This document shows, piece after piece, positions 7,402 through 15,680 of a stretch of DNA of 64,000 nt (within the stretch, counting starts at the first letter, position 1; the number at the start of each line of letters is the position of its first letter). Made by a program: the position numbers and the translations under genes. The DNA is taken from NCBI GenBank assembly GCA_947589745.1, contig CANQCS010000008.1:19025-83024 (forward strand), written 5' to 3'. This DNA is from an uncultured Oscillospiraceae bacterium (GTDB taxonomy: Bacteria > Bacillota > Clostridia > Oscillospirales > Oscillospiraceae). The notes under the pieces are model-generated. The model was not told the origin of the DNA. It was given only the letters and a program-made list of their open reading frames with translations, and did no database searches.

Positions 7402-8541
7402 TCACATGACGATCATTTCGCTCTGGGTGATGCCTCTGCCGCCCTGGGCGAAGCTCCAGGGCCCCTTGCAGCCTCTCCCGTTCTCTTCTCCCAGGAACTC
7501 GCCCAGATATCCGGCCAGCAGGCACAGGGGAGAAAACTGGGTCAGCAGCCCGCTCTGAACGTGATCCGTAGCGGGTGTCACCACGGTGGGCAGGGCCAGG
7601 TCGGAAAAGGACGCCTTGCCGGAGGTCACCAGCAGGAACGGGCGGCCCATGTCGCGGGCGGCGTGGACCGCCAGCTCTCGGGCCCGGCTGAGGGCGGGAC
7701 TGTCCCCTTGGCACACCAGGACGGTACCGATCCTGTCCACACGGCGCAGGAAGAAATTCAGGTGGAGCCACTCCTCCGTGTTGACCGACATGGCGTACTT
7801 CCCGCAGGCCTCGTAAATTTTCGCCTGGCCGAACCACGCGGAGGCGTAGTCGGGGCCGGCGCCGATAAAGTCAAAGGCCTCCAGGTCCTTCCAGGAATCC
7901 GCCAGCGCTTTCATCTGACCATCCATAGCGGGCAGGCACTCCTCCAGGGCGTCCGCCTGCCGGAGCAGGTCGTACCGGTAGTCCATCGCCTGGTCCATGG
8001 TGTAGCGTCCCCGCACCTCGCCGATGCGGATGGCCAGCAGCAGCAGCGCCAGCAGGGCCACCAGATAGGACCGGGTGCCGGGGGCGCTCTCAAAAGGCGG
8101 CACCGCGAGGGGCAGGATGCGGGTGACGCTCCGGCCCAGCAGCGACTCCGGCTTCCCCGTCACCCCTAGGGCAAAGGCCCCGTGCTTCACCGCCCGCTGG
8201 ATCGCCTCCGCCACCCGGACCACGCCGCCGGAGTTGCTGACGGCGATCACCAGCGGGTTCTGAGGGGCAAAGCCCAGCTGCTTCTCGCTGTAATAGCGGC
8301 TGAGCTCGATGGCCGGGACTACCTCGGTGGGGATGCCGGTCAGGGACTCGAAGCAGTACCGGACGGCCATGGAGGCCGCGTGGGAGTCCCCGCACCCCGT
8401 CAGCACGATCCGCTGTACGGAGAATATCTCCGGCGTGGTCAGGACCTTCCGGCACTTGGGCTCCAGATCGGCGTACTGGTCCCGAAGCAGCTGGGGAAGG
8501 CTCCACACCTGCCGGCACATCGCGTTGCTTACTTCTTTCAT
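7402..8541 (-). CDS. SIS-domain sugar-phosphate enzyme (FrlB/AgaS/GlmS-isomerase-like)
   Basis: 379 residues with two SIS (sugar isomerase) domains. The first has IVLTGCGDSHAASMAVRYCFE (about 44-64) and VIAVSNSGGVVRVAEAI; the second starts near DFIGAGPDYASAWFGQAKIYEACG and contains SVNTEEWLHLNFF. Relatives isomerise or deaminate aminosugar phosphates or deglycate fructosamine-6-phosphates. The longer frame continues upstream, but ATG 8541 has a clear AAAGGAG site and the usual MKEVSNAM start, so I place the start there. It is the first gene of the leftward nucleoside operon and is divergent from a HutC-type GntR gene. The substrate is unknown; a glycosylamine or aminosugar phosphate is likely. 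Confidence 0.85.
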   Translation of the reverse strand: MKEVSNAMCRQVWSLPQLLRDQYADLEPKCRKVLTTPEIFSVQRIVLTGCGDSHAASMAVRYCFESLTGIPTEVVPAIELSRYYSEKQLGFAPQNPLVIAVSNSGGVVRVAEAIQRAVKHGAFALGVTGKPESLLGRSVTRILPLAVPPFESAPGTRSYLVALLALLLLAIRIGEVRGRYTMDQAMDYRYDLLRQADALEECLPAMDGQMKALADSWKDLEAFDFIGAGPDYASAWFGQAKIYEACGKYAMSVNTEEWLHLNFFLRRVDRIGTVLVCQGDSPALSRARELAVHAARDMGRPFLLVTSGKASFSDLALPTVVTPATDHVQSGLLTQFSPLCLLAGYLGEFLGEENGRGCKGPWSFAQGGRGITQSEMIVM

Positions 8542-8608
8542 GGAATCACTCCTTTTCTTTGATGGCAGGCCGCTGCGCGGCTTTTGAAAGAAATTGTTCA
8601 CTGCCTGA

Positions 8609-8637
8609 TTGACAGATAACAGGCAAACTGGTATGAT
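8609..8637 (+). promoter_or_regulatory. Promoter of the GntR-family regulator
   Basis: TTGACA (8609-8614), 17 bp spacer, TATGAT (8632-8637) lie 47 bp before the regulator's start codon. The predicted transcript start is just upstream of the operator-like palindrome at 8653, which fits autoregulation. Confidence 0.65.
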
Positions 8638-8652
8638 ATGACTAGATGTAAT

Positions 8653-8666
8653 ATTGTATAGACAAT
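8653..8666. promoter_or_regulatory. Putative GntR operator (site 1)
   Basis: The palindrome ATTGTATAGACAAT lies between the divergent SIS gene and the GntR gene. On the minus strand it reads TTGTCTATACAA, and the same TTGTCTATA word occurs at the ABC transporter promoter (15219). A partial TTGTCCAT sits at the GntR start codon. HutC-type GntR proteins bind short symmetric AT-rich sites of this kind, so binding by the neighbouring regulator is a reasonable inference. Confidence 0.55.
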
Positions 8667-8683
8667 AAGCGAGGTGATTGTCC

Positions 8684-9445
8684 ATGACGTCTTTTACCTA
8701 TCGGGAGGCAATCGATCGGACCTCACCCATCCCCGTTTACCTGCAGATCGCCAACGACATGACCCGGCGGATCGCGGATGAGGAGTGGCGGATCGGCGAC
8801 CAGATCATGCCTGAGATCACACTGTCAGAGCTGTATGACTCCAGCCGCGTGACGATGCGGCAGGCCCTCGCCCGCCTGGAGGAGGACGGCCTCATCAGCC
8901 GGAAGCGGGGCGGACGGGCCGTGGTGACTGCGAGGCCCCGGTACATGGTCCAGGAGCTGCAATTCCCGGGGCCGGAAAACAAGCTGCCGCTGGTGAATCC
9001 CACCCAGCAGGTCGTCTCTACCCACATTCAGATCATGGAGCTGGACGCCCCTGCACGAAAGGCGGCCAAAATGCTGGACCTGCAGGAGGATGCCCCCCTC
9101 ATCTATCTGGAGCGCTATTTTGAAAACGACGAGCAGGTCGTGGGCATCAACCGGGCCTGGTTCCCCAAGAAGCTGTTCCCGGACCTGGCGGAGCTGGGTC
9201 TGGAAAACCGAAGCATTTCTACCACGCTGCGCAGCCGGTACGGCTGCGGCTCCGCCACGGTGGAGAACTACATCGCCGCCATCACGCTGGACGCCCACTA
9301 TGCCCGGATCCTGGGGGTGCCATACGGCTCCCCCGCCCTCCGGATCGACTCCGTCCACTCCAGCGAGAAGGGGCAGCCCATCGAGTTTGCCAGTACCATC
9401 TGGAACGGGCAGAACGCCCAGTTCCATCTGGTGGTGTCCAAGTAG
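8684..9445 (+). CDS. GntR-family transcriptional regulator with UTRA domain (HutC type)
   Basis: 253 residues. The N-terminal winged helix (about 10-75) contains IPVYLQIANDM, YDSSRVTMRQALARLEEDGLISRKRGG; the C-terminal UTRA ligand-binding domain (about 95-250) contains ERYFENDEQVVGINRAWFP. UTRA domains of FrlR/NagR/PhnF-type regulators bind small sugar-phosphate-like effectors. A TTG two codons upstream is possible, but GAGGTG at 8671-8676 is spaced correctly for ATG 8684. It is divergent from the nucleoside/SIS operon and convergent with the end of the ABC operon, making it the obvious local regulator. Confidence 0.92.
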   Translation: MTSFTYREAIDRTSPIPVYLQIANDMTRRIADEEWRIGDQIMPEITLSELYDSSRVTMRQALARLEEDGLISRKRGGRAVVTARPRYMVQELQFPGPENKLPLVNPTQQVVSTHIQIMELDAPARKAAKMLDLQEDAPLIYLERYFENDEQVVGINRAWFPKKLFPDLAELGLENRSISTTLRSRYGCGSATVENYIAAITLDAHYARILGVPYGSPALRIDSVHSSEKGQPIEFASTIWNGQNAQFHLVVSK

Positions 9446-9450
9446 CTCCG

Positions 9451-10140
9451 CTACCTGTCCTCCAGGAAAAACATGACACAGCCGTCCTCTCTCAGTTTCA
9501 TCAGGGCCTGCTGCAGCTCCGGGCCCTCCTCATAGGCACAGGAGACGCACAGTCCCACATGGCCCGCCAGGCCCGTCCTGGCGGGTTTTACTTCGATTTC
9601 CTCCACGTTCCGCGCCGAGAGATCGTCCAGGACCTGGGTGAACCGCTGCTCGTCGGGGCTCTCCAGGTACAGCCGCTGCTTGGGGCCGCTCCGGTCCTTG
9701 GTTTTGACGATGCGGTTGATCCACGTCATGGTCAGAATGACCATCCCGCCTCCCAGGACCGCGCCAAGATAGAAGCCGATGCCGATGGCCAGGCCGACGG
9801 AGGCCGTGGCCCACAGCCCCGCCGCCGTGGTCAGGCCGGTAATGCGGTGCTCGCTCCTGGTGAGGATGGTCCCCACCCCCAGAAAGCCGATCCCGGAGAC
9901 CACCTGTGCGCCGATGCGGGTGGGGTCCCCGGAGAGGCCCAGGATCTCCACGCTGTAGATGCCCACCATGATGGCTAGGGCGGAGCCGAGACAGACCAGC
10001 GCGTGGGTCCGCAGTCCCGCCGCCCTGCCCTGGCGTCCCCGGTTCAGGCCGATCAGGCCGCCCAGGAACACAGCCAGCAGAATGCGCACCACGGCGGAGA
10101 CCGGGGTCAGATCCCGGAGTATCTGCACAAGCTGTTCCAC
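9451..10140 (-). CDS. MgtC/SapB family membrane protein
   Basis: About 229 residues. An N-terminal four- to five-helix MgtC domain contains GGLIGLNRGRQGRAAGLRTHALVCLGSAL (here split over residues about 22-50) and IGFLGVGTIL, and a soluble ACT-like C-terminus of about 85 residues follows. Relatives affect magnesium or potassium homeostasis and membrane potential. The open frame extends into the dispersed repeat at 10161, so a downstream GTG start at 10140 preceded by GGGGGA is preferred. It is separated from the isomerase gene by that repeat and convergent with GntR; membership of the transport operon is uncertain. Confidence 0.82.
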   Translation of the reverse strand: MEQLVQILRDLTPVSAVVRILLAVFLGGLIGLNRGRQGRAAGLRTHALVCLGSALAIMVGIYSVEILGLSGDPTRIGAQVVSGIGFLGVGTILTRSEHRITGLTTAAGLWATASVGLAIGIGFYLGAVLGGGMVILTMTWINRIVKTKDRSGPKQRLYLESPDEQRFTQVLDDLSARNVEEIEVKPARTGLAGHVGLCVSCAYEEGPELQQALMKLREDGCVMFFLEDR

Positions 10141-10160
10141 TGCCCCCACTCCCCCTCTCT

Positions 10161-10277
10161 CATACTTTTTCTTGAAAGAAAAAGTATCAAAAAGAACTTT
10201 AACCTCGCTTCCAAAACACTGCAATTCCTATCTTTCCTGCACGGTGACGATATACTGTTCTGATTGAAAAATCGTAT
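10161..10277 (+). repeat. Full-length dispersed hairpin element (copy A)
   Basis: A 117 bp copy. The proximal hairpin (ATACTTTTTCTT... pairing with ...AAGAAAAAGTAT) is followed by CAAAAAGAACTTTAA, a TCGCTTCC/CTGCAATTCCT block, TGCACGGTGACGAT and the distal hairpin in which ACGAT pairs with ATCGT. It fills the gap between MgtC and the isomerase gene, and any transcript running leftward would cross it. Confidence 0.85.
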
Positions 10278-10286
10278 AAGCCGCTC

Positions 10287-11153
10287 TCAGAGTGAGAGCA
10301 GATACTGCCCGACGGATACGCTGTAGGCTAGGGCCTCTTGCACCAGCTCGTCCGGCAGCCGCGCCGTGTAGCGGTGGATCTCGTAGGTGAAATCCCCGCG
10401 GTACCCGATGTCCCGCAGGGCCGCCATGATGGGAGGCCAGTCGCTCCTGCCGGAGAACGGGAGCAGATGGTCGCTCTGGGCGTCAATGACATCGGAGATG
10501 TGGGTGGCCTTCAGTCGGTCCCCGAACAGCCGGAGCACGGCCGCCGGGTCCTGCCCCATGATCTCCGCGTGTTCCACGTCGCAGCAGACGCCTGCCCAGG
10601 GGCTGTCCAGCCGCTCCACCAGCTCCAGGACCTCCTCGGGCTGGGCCGTGTAGCGCCGGAGCGGCGCGATGTTCAGGTCCCACAGATTTTCAATGGCGAT
10701 CCCCACTCCACGGCGGGCCGCGAACTCCACCAGGGGCCGGAAATAGGCCAGGTTCCGGGCCAGGGACACCTTCCGCCAGTCCGCCGCGTCAAAGGCGGTG
10801 CCCGCGTGGATGACCAGCCACGGGATCCGCAGCTCCGCGGCGCACTCCACGGCGCGGTAGATCAGCCGGTCCATCTCCTCCCGGTCCTGGTAGGCGGTAT
10901 CACAGAAATTGTAGAACGGGGCGTGGGCCTGGCTGAACACGATCCCCTGTTCTCCGGCGCACAGGGCGATCTCGTCCAGCCACCGCCGGTACTCATCGCC
11001 CACGAACGGCTTGCGGAACGTGACGCAGTCATGGAAGTTCATATCCATGACCCGGTAGCCCGCCGCCGCGCACCGCCGGACGGAATCCACAATGGCGGCC
11101 TTGCTCCCGTCCGGTCGGTTGAAATAGATATTCGTGGATGTGGATAGCCGCAT
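10287..11153 (-). CDS. Sugar phosphate isomerase/epimerase (xylose-isomerase-like TIM barrel)
   Basis: 288 residues of the AP-endonuclease-2/xylose-isomerase-like TIM-barrel family, which includes IolE, IolI, ketose 3-epimerases and hydroxypyruvate isomerase. Motifs: VMDMNFHDC, FSQAHAPFYNF, WLVIHAGT, GIAIENLWD (metal glutamate), GVCCDVEHAE and THISDV (metal-binding histidine). It starts 2 bp after the HAD phosphatase stop, which shows tight coupling. Probably it interconverts the sugar released by the local hydrolases or imported by the ABC system. The specific substrate cannot be told. Confidence 0.87.
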   Translation of the reverse strand: MRLSTSTNIYFNRPDGSKAAIVDSVRRCAAAGYRVMDMNFHDCVTFRKPFVGDEYRRWLDEIALCAGEQGIVFSQAHAPFYNFCDTAYQDREEMDRLIYRAVECAAELRIPWLVIHAGTAFDAADWRKVSLARNLAYFRPLVEFAARRGVGIAIENLWDLNIAPLRRYTAQPEEVLELVERLDSPWAGVCCDVEHAEIMGQDPAAVLRLFGDRLKATHISDVIDAQSDHLLPFSGRSDWPPIMAALRDIGYRGDFTYEIHRYTARLPDELVQEALAYSVSVGQYLLSL

Positions 11154-11155
11154 GG

Positions 11156-11950
11156 TCAGCCTCCGCAGAAATAGGCCGCCGCCTCTTTCACGCCCTCAAA
11201 TTCTCTCCCCTGGCAGACATACTCCGCAAAGGGTCTGGCGTTGTCGGAGACGTTGCCCACCGCGGCGGAGTGTCCCGCCGCCTGGAACATCTGGATGTCG
11301 TTGTCGTCGTCCCCAATGACCAGGACCTCCTCCATGGGGACGTCCAGAATATTGGCCAGCTCCCGCAGCGCCTCGGCCTTGTTGGCGGTGCGCTCGTTCA
11401 TCTCCAGGGCCTTCAGGCGGTAGCGGACATAGAGGAACTCCCCGGGGATCGCCTGCAGCTTCTTCTCCATCTCCAGGATCTTGCCCTCGCGGACCGGGTC
11501 CATGATGAGGATTTTATCGGCGCGGAGCGTCTCCCACTCCTCCTGGCTCAGGGGTTCCGCCAGGTAGGTGTGGTTTCGCTTCTCCCCCTCGCGGATGATC
11601 CAGGGCGTGATGTTCTCGGTGCGTTCCTCCCCCTGGAAGGTAAAGAGGACGGACATCCCCTCCCGGTAGCACTCGTTCACCAGCTCCTGCAGGGGCCGGA
11701 TGGGGAACTGCTTGCGGAGCACAGCGCGGTCGCCGTCCATGATGGTGGCCCCGTTCGTGGCGATGAACGGATGGCGGAGGCCCATCTGCGCCACCTTGGA
11801 GCGCATATAGCCCTCGGCCCGGCCTGTGGCCACCGTGAACTTGATCCCCCTGTTCTCCAAATCGTCGATCCAGGCAGCGGCGCCGGCGGGGATCTGTTCG
11901 TCGTGGCCGATCATCGTCCCGTCCATGTCGCATACGATCAAAGAAACCAT
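11156..11950 (-). CDS. Cof-type HAD-IIB hydrolase
   Basis: 264 residues. The nucleophile motif is VCDMDGTMIG (residues 7-16), followed by TVATGRAEGYM, a type IIB cap domain in the middle and the C-terminal VIGDDDNDIQMFQAAGHSAAVGN (written in part). These cytoplasmic phosphatases act on sugar phosphates or pyridoxal phosphate. It lies between the solute-binding protein and the TIM-barrel isomerase in the leftward ABC operon, so a sugar-phosphate substrate is likely. Full length, with a start close to a strong GGAGAGG site. Confidence 0.9.
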   Translation of the reverse strand: MVSLIVCDMDGTMIGHDEQIPAGAAAWIDDLENRGIKFTVATGRAEGYMRSKVAQMGLRHPFIATNGATIMDGDRAVLRKQFPIRPLQELVNECYREGMSVLFTFQGEERTENITPWIIREGEKRNHTYLAEPLSQEEWETLRADKILIMDPVREGKILEMEKKLQAIPGEFLYVRYRLKALEMNERTANKAEALRELANILDVPMEEVLVIGDDDNDIQMFQAAGHSAAVGNVSDNARPFAEYVCQGREFEGVKEAAAYFCGG

Positions 11951-11971
11951 TTTTCCTCTCCTTTTTTATGG

Positions 11972-12006
11972 GGCCGCAAGGCAGAGCGTTTCTCTGCCTT
12001 GCGGCC
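11972..12006 (-). other. Intercistronic hairpin after the solute-binding protein gene
   Basis: A perfect 15 bp stem (GGCCGCAAGGCAGAG and its complement, 5 nt loop) has no T tract on the minus strand. Such hairpins between a binding-protein gene and its downstream genes usually protect or partially terminate the mRNA, giving excess binding protein. Confidence 0.7.
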
Positions 12007-12016
12007 TCAGATCCTA

Positions 12017-13417
12017 TTACCCGTTGGCGCGAATGTACTCGGTCAGCTTGGCGTTAAAGCCGTCCACGATATTGTCGTGGCACTCCTGCTTCGTGATCTC
12101 GCCGTTGGTCCAGGCGATGAAGCTGTCCTTGCTCAGGGTGTTCAGCTCCCAGTTGATGAGGTCCATGGGCTCCTGCATACCGGGGTCGGAGTTGTTGAGC
12201 TGCTCCACGGCCACGGCGGCTTCCGGGGTGCTCTCCACGAAGGCCTTGTAGGCGTCGGTCTCGTAGGCGGACTTGCAGACGGGCAGATAGCCGTTGTGCT
12301 CAAAGAGGTACACCTGGCTGTCGGCAGAGGCCATGAACTGCATGAACTCCCACGCGGCCTGGCGGCGGGCGGCGTCGCCCATGTCGAACATGGCCAAGGA
12401 ACCGCCGCCCACAGCGGCGCCGGCGCCGTACTTGTCGGAGCAGGCGGGCAGAGGCGCCACGCCCAGCTCAAATTTGCCCTCGGCGTTGCTCATCATGGAG
12501 GCCAGCTGGGCGGAGGACTGGAAGTTGATGGCGGAGAGGCCGTTGGCGAACTCGCCGCGCTCGTCGTCGTTGACGGCCTTGTAGCCGCCGGTGGCGATGA
12601 CCTTCTCCCACTCGTCCAGGAAGGCCATGAGGGAGCCGTCCTCGCCAATGGTCAGCTTGGTCATCATGGCGTCCCGGCCGCCGCCGTTGTCGCCGATGTA
12701 GTTGCAGCCGGTGTCGCTGACTCCCGCCAGGAAGTTCACCAGCTCATAGCGGTCCATCTGGATGTTGAGGCCGTAGCGGGTAACGGTGCTGCCGTCCCGC
12801 ACCGTCAGGGCGTCGGTCCACTCCGCCAGCTCGGCAATGGTCTTGGGAGGCGCGTCCGGATCCAGCCCGGCCTCCTTGGCGGCGTCCTTGTTGTAGTACA
12901 TCAGCATAGTGGAGGCGTTCAGGGGCAGAGAAACGGTCTGGCCCTCATAGGTGTAGGAGCGCAGGAAGTTCTCGATGATCTCCTCTTTGGGCAGGGTGAT
13001 CTCGTACTCACCGGACTCATAGATGGTATCCAGGGGCACCAGGTTCTTCATCTGGAGCACGGTGGACAGGCCCGCGGCGTAGATCTGGCCCACATCGGGG
13101 AAGTTGGAGTAGTCGTTGGCCTGGACCAGGGTCTTCAGCTTTTCCACCACATCGCCGCCCTGGAAGACGGAGTTGACGTGGATGCCCTTGTCCTTGCCCA
13201 CGGTGTCGTTGAACAGGCCCACCAGGTACTCGGTGGAGGTGGCCATGGCGCCCTCGGCGGAGTTCCAGAACTCGATGGTGACAACGCCGCCCTCGTCACC
13301 GGAAGAGCCGCCGTTGGAGCCGCTGCTGCCAGAGCCGCTGTTGCTGTTCCCGCCGCAGCCCACCAGCAGGGTGAGCATCATCAGAGCGGCCAGCACGAGA
13401 CTTACGATCTTTTTCAT
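12017..13417 (-). CDS. Extracellular solute-binding lipoprotein (carbohydrate ABC transporter, family 1)
   Basis: 466 residues. The lipoprotein signal is MKKIVSLVLAALMMLTLLVG followed by the lipidated Cys, then a Gly/Ser/Asn-rich linker. Mature-protein motifs typical of family-1 sugar binding proteins are IEFWNSAEG, DVGQIYAAGLS, LPLNASTMLMYYNKDA and the C-terminal AAWEFMQFMAS block. It captures an unknown sugar or glycoside outside the membrane for the two permeases that precede it in the operon. An ATPase gene is absent here, so a shared MsmX-type ATPase is expected. Confidence 0.92.
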   Translation of the reverse strand: MKKIVSLVLAALMMLTLLVGCGGNSNSGSGSSGSNGGSSGDEGGVVTIEFWNSAEGAMATSTEYLVGLFNDTVGKDKGIHVNSVFQGGDVVEKLKTLVQANDYSNFPDVGQIYAAGLSTVLQMKNLVPLDTIYESGEYEITLPKEEIIENFLRSYTYEGQTVSLPLNASTMLMYYNKDAAKEAGLDPDAPPKTIAELAEWTDALTVRDGSTVTRYGLNIQMDRYELVNFLAGVSDTGCNYIGDNGGGRDAMMTKLTIGEDGSLMAFLDEWEKVIATGGYKAVNDDERGEFANGLSAINFQSSAQLASMMSNAEGKFELGVAPLPACSDKYGAGAAVGGGSLAMFDMGDAARRQAAWEFMQFMASADSQVYLFEHNGYLPVCKSAYETDAYKAFVESTPEAAVAVEQLNNSDPGMQEPMDLINWELNTLSKDSFIAWTNGEITKQECHDNIVDGFNAKLTEYIRANG

Positions 13418-13465
13418 GTTTTTCCTCCTAAAATTTTTTTGATTTATTGTAAGCGTACACCGGCA

Positions 13466-14311
13466 TCACTCCTTCAGAGCGCCGCCCATGATACCGCTGA
13501 CAATCTTCTTGCGGAAGATCAGGAAAATCGCGACTGTGGGGATGAGGACCAGCATGGAGGCCGCCATGATGGGTCCATGGACGTTGCCGTCCTCGTTGTT
13601 GAGCATGGTGACGCCCACCTGGACGGTCCGCATCAGGGGCTGGTTGGTGACCAGCATGGGCCAGAGGTAGGTGTTCCAGGTGCTGATGAAGGAGGAGATG
13701 AACACCGTGGTCAGCACCGGGGTGGAGGTGGGGATGAGGATCTTGAAGAAGAACCGGATGTTGCTGCACCCGTCCACATAGGCGGCCTCCTGGAGCGTCC
13801 GGGAGAAGGACAGGAAGTTCTGACGCATCATGAAGATGTTCATGGCGTTGACGCAGAAGACGCTCATCATGCCCAGGTAGGTGTTGACCAGGTGCAGGCC
13901 GGAGATGGTCTGGTAGTTGGTGACCAGCACCACGTCCGAGGGGATCATGATGGTGCCCAGGCAGATCATGAACAGGAGGTTCCGGCCCTTGAACTCATAG
14001 AAGGAGAAGGCGAAGGCCGCGAAGGAGGCGGTCACCAGCCGGATCACGCTGCTGACGCCGGCCAGGATCAGGGAGTTGATCATAAAGCGGCCGATGGGCG
14101 TGGTCTCCATGACGTTGAAGTAGTTCTCCAGGGTCCACTCCTTGGGGATGATGGTGGGCGGAATGGACTGGATCTGGTTGGGCTTCATAAAGGATACGAA
14201 ACAGCAGTAGATGATGGGGAACAGGACCAGAAGGCCCACCAGGATGGCGAACGCCTGGAAAAGCACCTTGCCGATATCCTTCCGGCGCTTCAGACTTACG
14301 GAGTTATCCAT
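13466..14311 (-). CDS. Carbohydrate ABC transporter permease (MalG/UgpE type)
   Basis: 281 residues with six predicted membrane segments, starting IGKVLFQAFAILVGLLVLFPI. The ATPase-docking EAA loop is QEAAYVDGCSNIRFFFKILI (about residues 190-209). It forms the inner membrane pore with the neighbouring permease, 12 bp upstream in the transcript. Full length; family assignment is firm, substrate unknown. Confidence 0.92.
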   Translation of the reverse strand: MDNSVSLKRRKDIGKVLFQAFAILVGLLVLFPIIYCCFVSFMKPNQIQSIPPTIIPKEWTLENYFNVMETTPIGRFMINSLILAGVSSVIRLVTASFAAFAFSFYEFKGRNLLFMICLGTIMIPSDVVLVTNYQTISGLHLVNTYLGMMSVFCVNAMNIFMMRQNFLSFSRTLQEAAYVDGCSNIRFFFKILIPTSTPVLTTVFISSFISTWNTYLWPMLVTNQPLMRTVQVGVTMLNNEDGNVHGPIMAASMLVLIPTVAIFLIFRKKIVSGIMGGALKE

Positions 14312-14323
14312 GTCATACCCTCC

Positions 14324-15190
14324 TTAATTATAGTGGACGTACTTCTTCTCGAACCCGAAGCTGAACAGCATCAGGACGAAGGTGATGATAAAGGCGATGA
14401 TGGCGGAGGCATACCCGTTGTTATAGTTCTGCGCATTCACCGACTGGGAGTACATGTAGGAGATCATGGTGGATGCGCTGCCGTTCCGGCCTCCGTCGGT
14501 GAGGATGATGACCAGGCCGGACATCATCATGCTCTTGGCCAGGGAATTGATGATGAGGAAGAACACCGTGGGAGAGATGATCGGCAGGATGATTTTGGTC
14601 GTAAGGCGGACCGTGCCCGCGCCCTCCATGTCGGCCGCCTCGATGAGGTCGGCGGGCACATTCCGCACGGCGGCCAGGAGGAACAGGAAGTTGTAGCCGA
14701 TATTCATCCACACGGAGATGAAGCTGATGGCGTAGATGGTGAAGCGGTTGTCTGTCAGCCAGCTGACGTTGGTGCCCAGCAGTTCGTTGATGATGCCCAG
14801 CGAGGGGTTGTACATCAGCTCAAAGATCATGGCGCACACAGAGGTGGACATGGCCATGGGCAGGGCGTACATGGTCTCATACACCGGGGAACTCAGCGTC
14901 TTCTTGTTGGCGATGATGGCCAGGATCAGGGCAATAAAAACAGAGACAGGGACGGAGACAATGACGTAAATAAAGGTGTTTTTTACCGAGGCCAGGAAGG
15001 CCGGGTCCTGCAGGATGCGGATGTAGTTCTCCAGCCCCACGAACTCCTTTCGCACCCCCATAAAGTTTGTGAGGAAAAAGCTGTTGAACACGGTCTTGAA
15101 GAAGGGGTAGTAGGTGAACACGATAAAGAAGAAAAAGGCTGGGAGCAGGTACAGCAGCGGTTCAAATTGACGGATCCCTTTTGGTTTCAT
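14324..15190 (-). CDS. Carbohydrate ABC transporter permease (MalF/UgpA type)
   Basis: 288 residues. The EAA loop is IEAADMEGAGTVRLTTKIIL, and several membrane helices include FEPLLYLLPAFFFFIVF near the N-terminus. The reading frame continues upstream through the promoter, but ATG 15190 has a perfect AAGGAGG site. It is the first gene of the leftward operon: permease, permease, binding protein, HAD phosphatase, isomerase. Confidence 0.92.
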   Translation of the reverse strand: MKPKGIRQFEPLLYLLPAFFFFIVFTYYPFFKTVFNSFFLTNFMGVRKEFVGLENYIRILQDPAFLASVKNTFIYVIVSVPVSVFIALILAIIANKKTLSSPVYETMYALPMAMSTSVCAMIFELMYNPSLGIINELLGTNVSWLTDNRFTIYAISFISVWMNIGYNFLFLLAAVRNVPADLIEAADMEGAGTVRLTTKIILPIISPTVFFLIINSLAKSMMMSGLVIILTDGGRNGSASTMISYMYSQSVNAQNYNNGYASAIIAFIITFVLMLFSFGFEKKYVHYN

Positions 15191-15218
15191 GTTTCGTGGA
15201 GCCTCCTTTTTTGTCTGG

Positions 15219-15255
15219 TTGTCTATAATATAATACAATAAGACAATAATGTCAA
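15219..15255 (-). promoter_or_regulatory. ABC operon promoter with overlapping putative GntR operator (site 2)
   Basis: On the minus strand TTGACA (15255-15250), 17 bp, TATATT (15232-15227) form a near-consensus promoter. Overlapping it, 15219-15246 contains inverted half-sites: TTGTCTATA on the plus strand and TTGTCTTAT on the minus strand. A further TTGTCTAT is at 15303-15310. Because the same word lies by the GntR gene at 8653, one regulator may repress both operons. Confidence 0.6.
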
Positions 15256-15563
15256 GGAGAATTTACAAAAATTTTTCAATTGTTTTTGGGGCAGTGACAA
15301 GATTGTCTATTCCTCCGACAGCGGCCACCGGAATGCCGAGATTCAAATGTGTATGAATTTTCATGTGATTACGCTGTATTCCATTCGGTTTTTGCCCCGT
15401 ATTGCCTCAAACGTTTTATGAATCCCCCGCACATTCTTTTCTCTGTCCTGACATGGAAATACTTGTCATTTCTCAAGTTGTGGCCTTTTATAGGAGAACA
15501 ACACTCTTGTGAGCCGTCTTGGCGGGAGGAAATAACTGATGGCCAAAGTGAAGCAATAGGAAG

Positions 15564-15591
15564 GCCCGCCAGAAACGTAGTCCTGGCGGGC
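15564..15591. other. Hairpin in the 15256-15680 intergenic region
   Basis: GCCCGCCAG pairs with CTGGCGGGC. Just before it, GGGAGG precedes ATGGCCAAAGTGAAGCAATAG-like six-codon frame at about 15539, perhaps the start of a lost gene. The remaining 425 bp between the ABC promoter and the next gene show no other coding or RNA signal that I can recognise. Confidence 0.4.
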
Positions 15592-15639
15592 TCAGACTGT
15601 CGAAATACCTTTTTTTCAATAGTAATAAGTAATAGTATA

Positions 15640-15674
15640 ACAGCCCCCGCGGCAGTTTGCTGCGGGGGCTGTCT
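15640..15674. terminator. Terminator downstream of the sigma/anti-sigma pair
   Basis: A strong GC stem (ACAGCCCCCGC... with ...GCGGGGGCTGT, short TTT-containing loop) lies 7 bp past the leftward gene's stop. The minus-strand tail is AT-rich rather than a clean T tract. Confidence 0.6.
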
Positions 15675-15680
15675 GTTCTG

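Noticed and set aside
11138..15241. 1367-codon plus-strand open frame opposite the ABC operon
   Set aside because: Low-complexity His/Gly/Val/Asp-rich translation with no family match, exactly antisense to well-supported genes; a by-product of high third-position GC.
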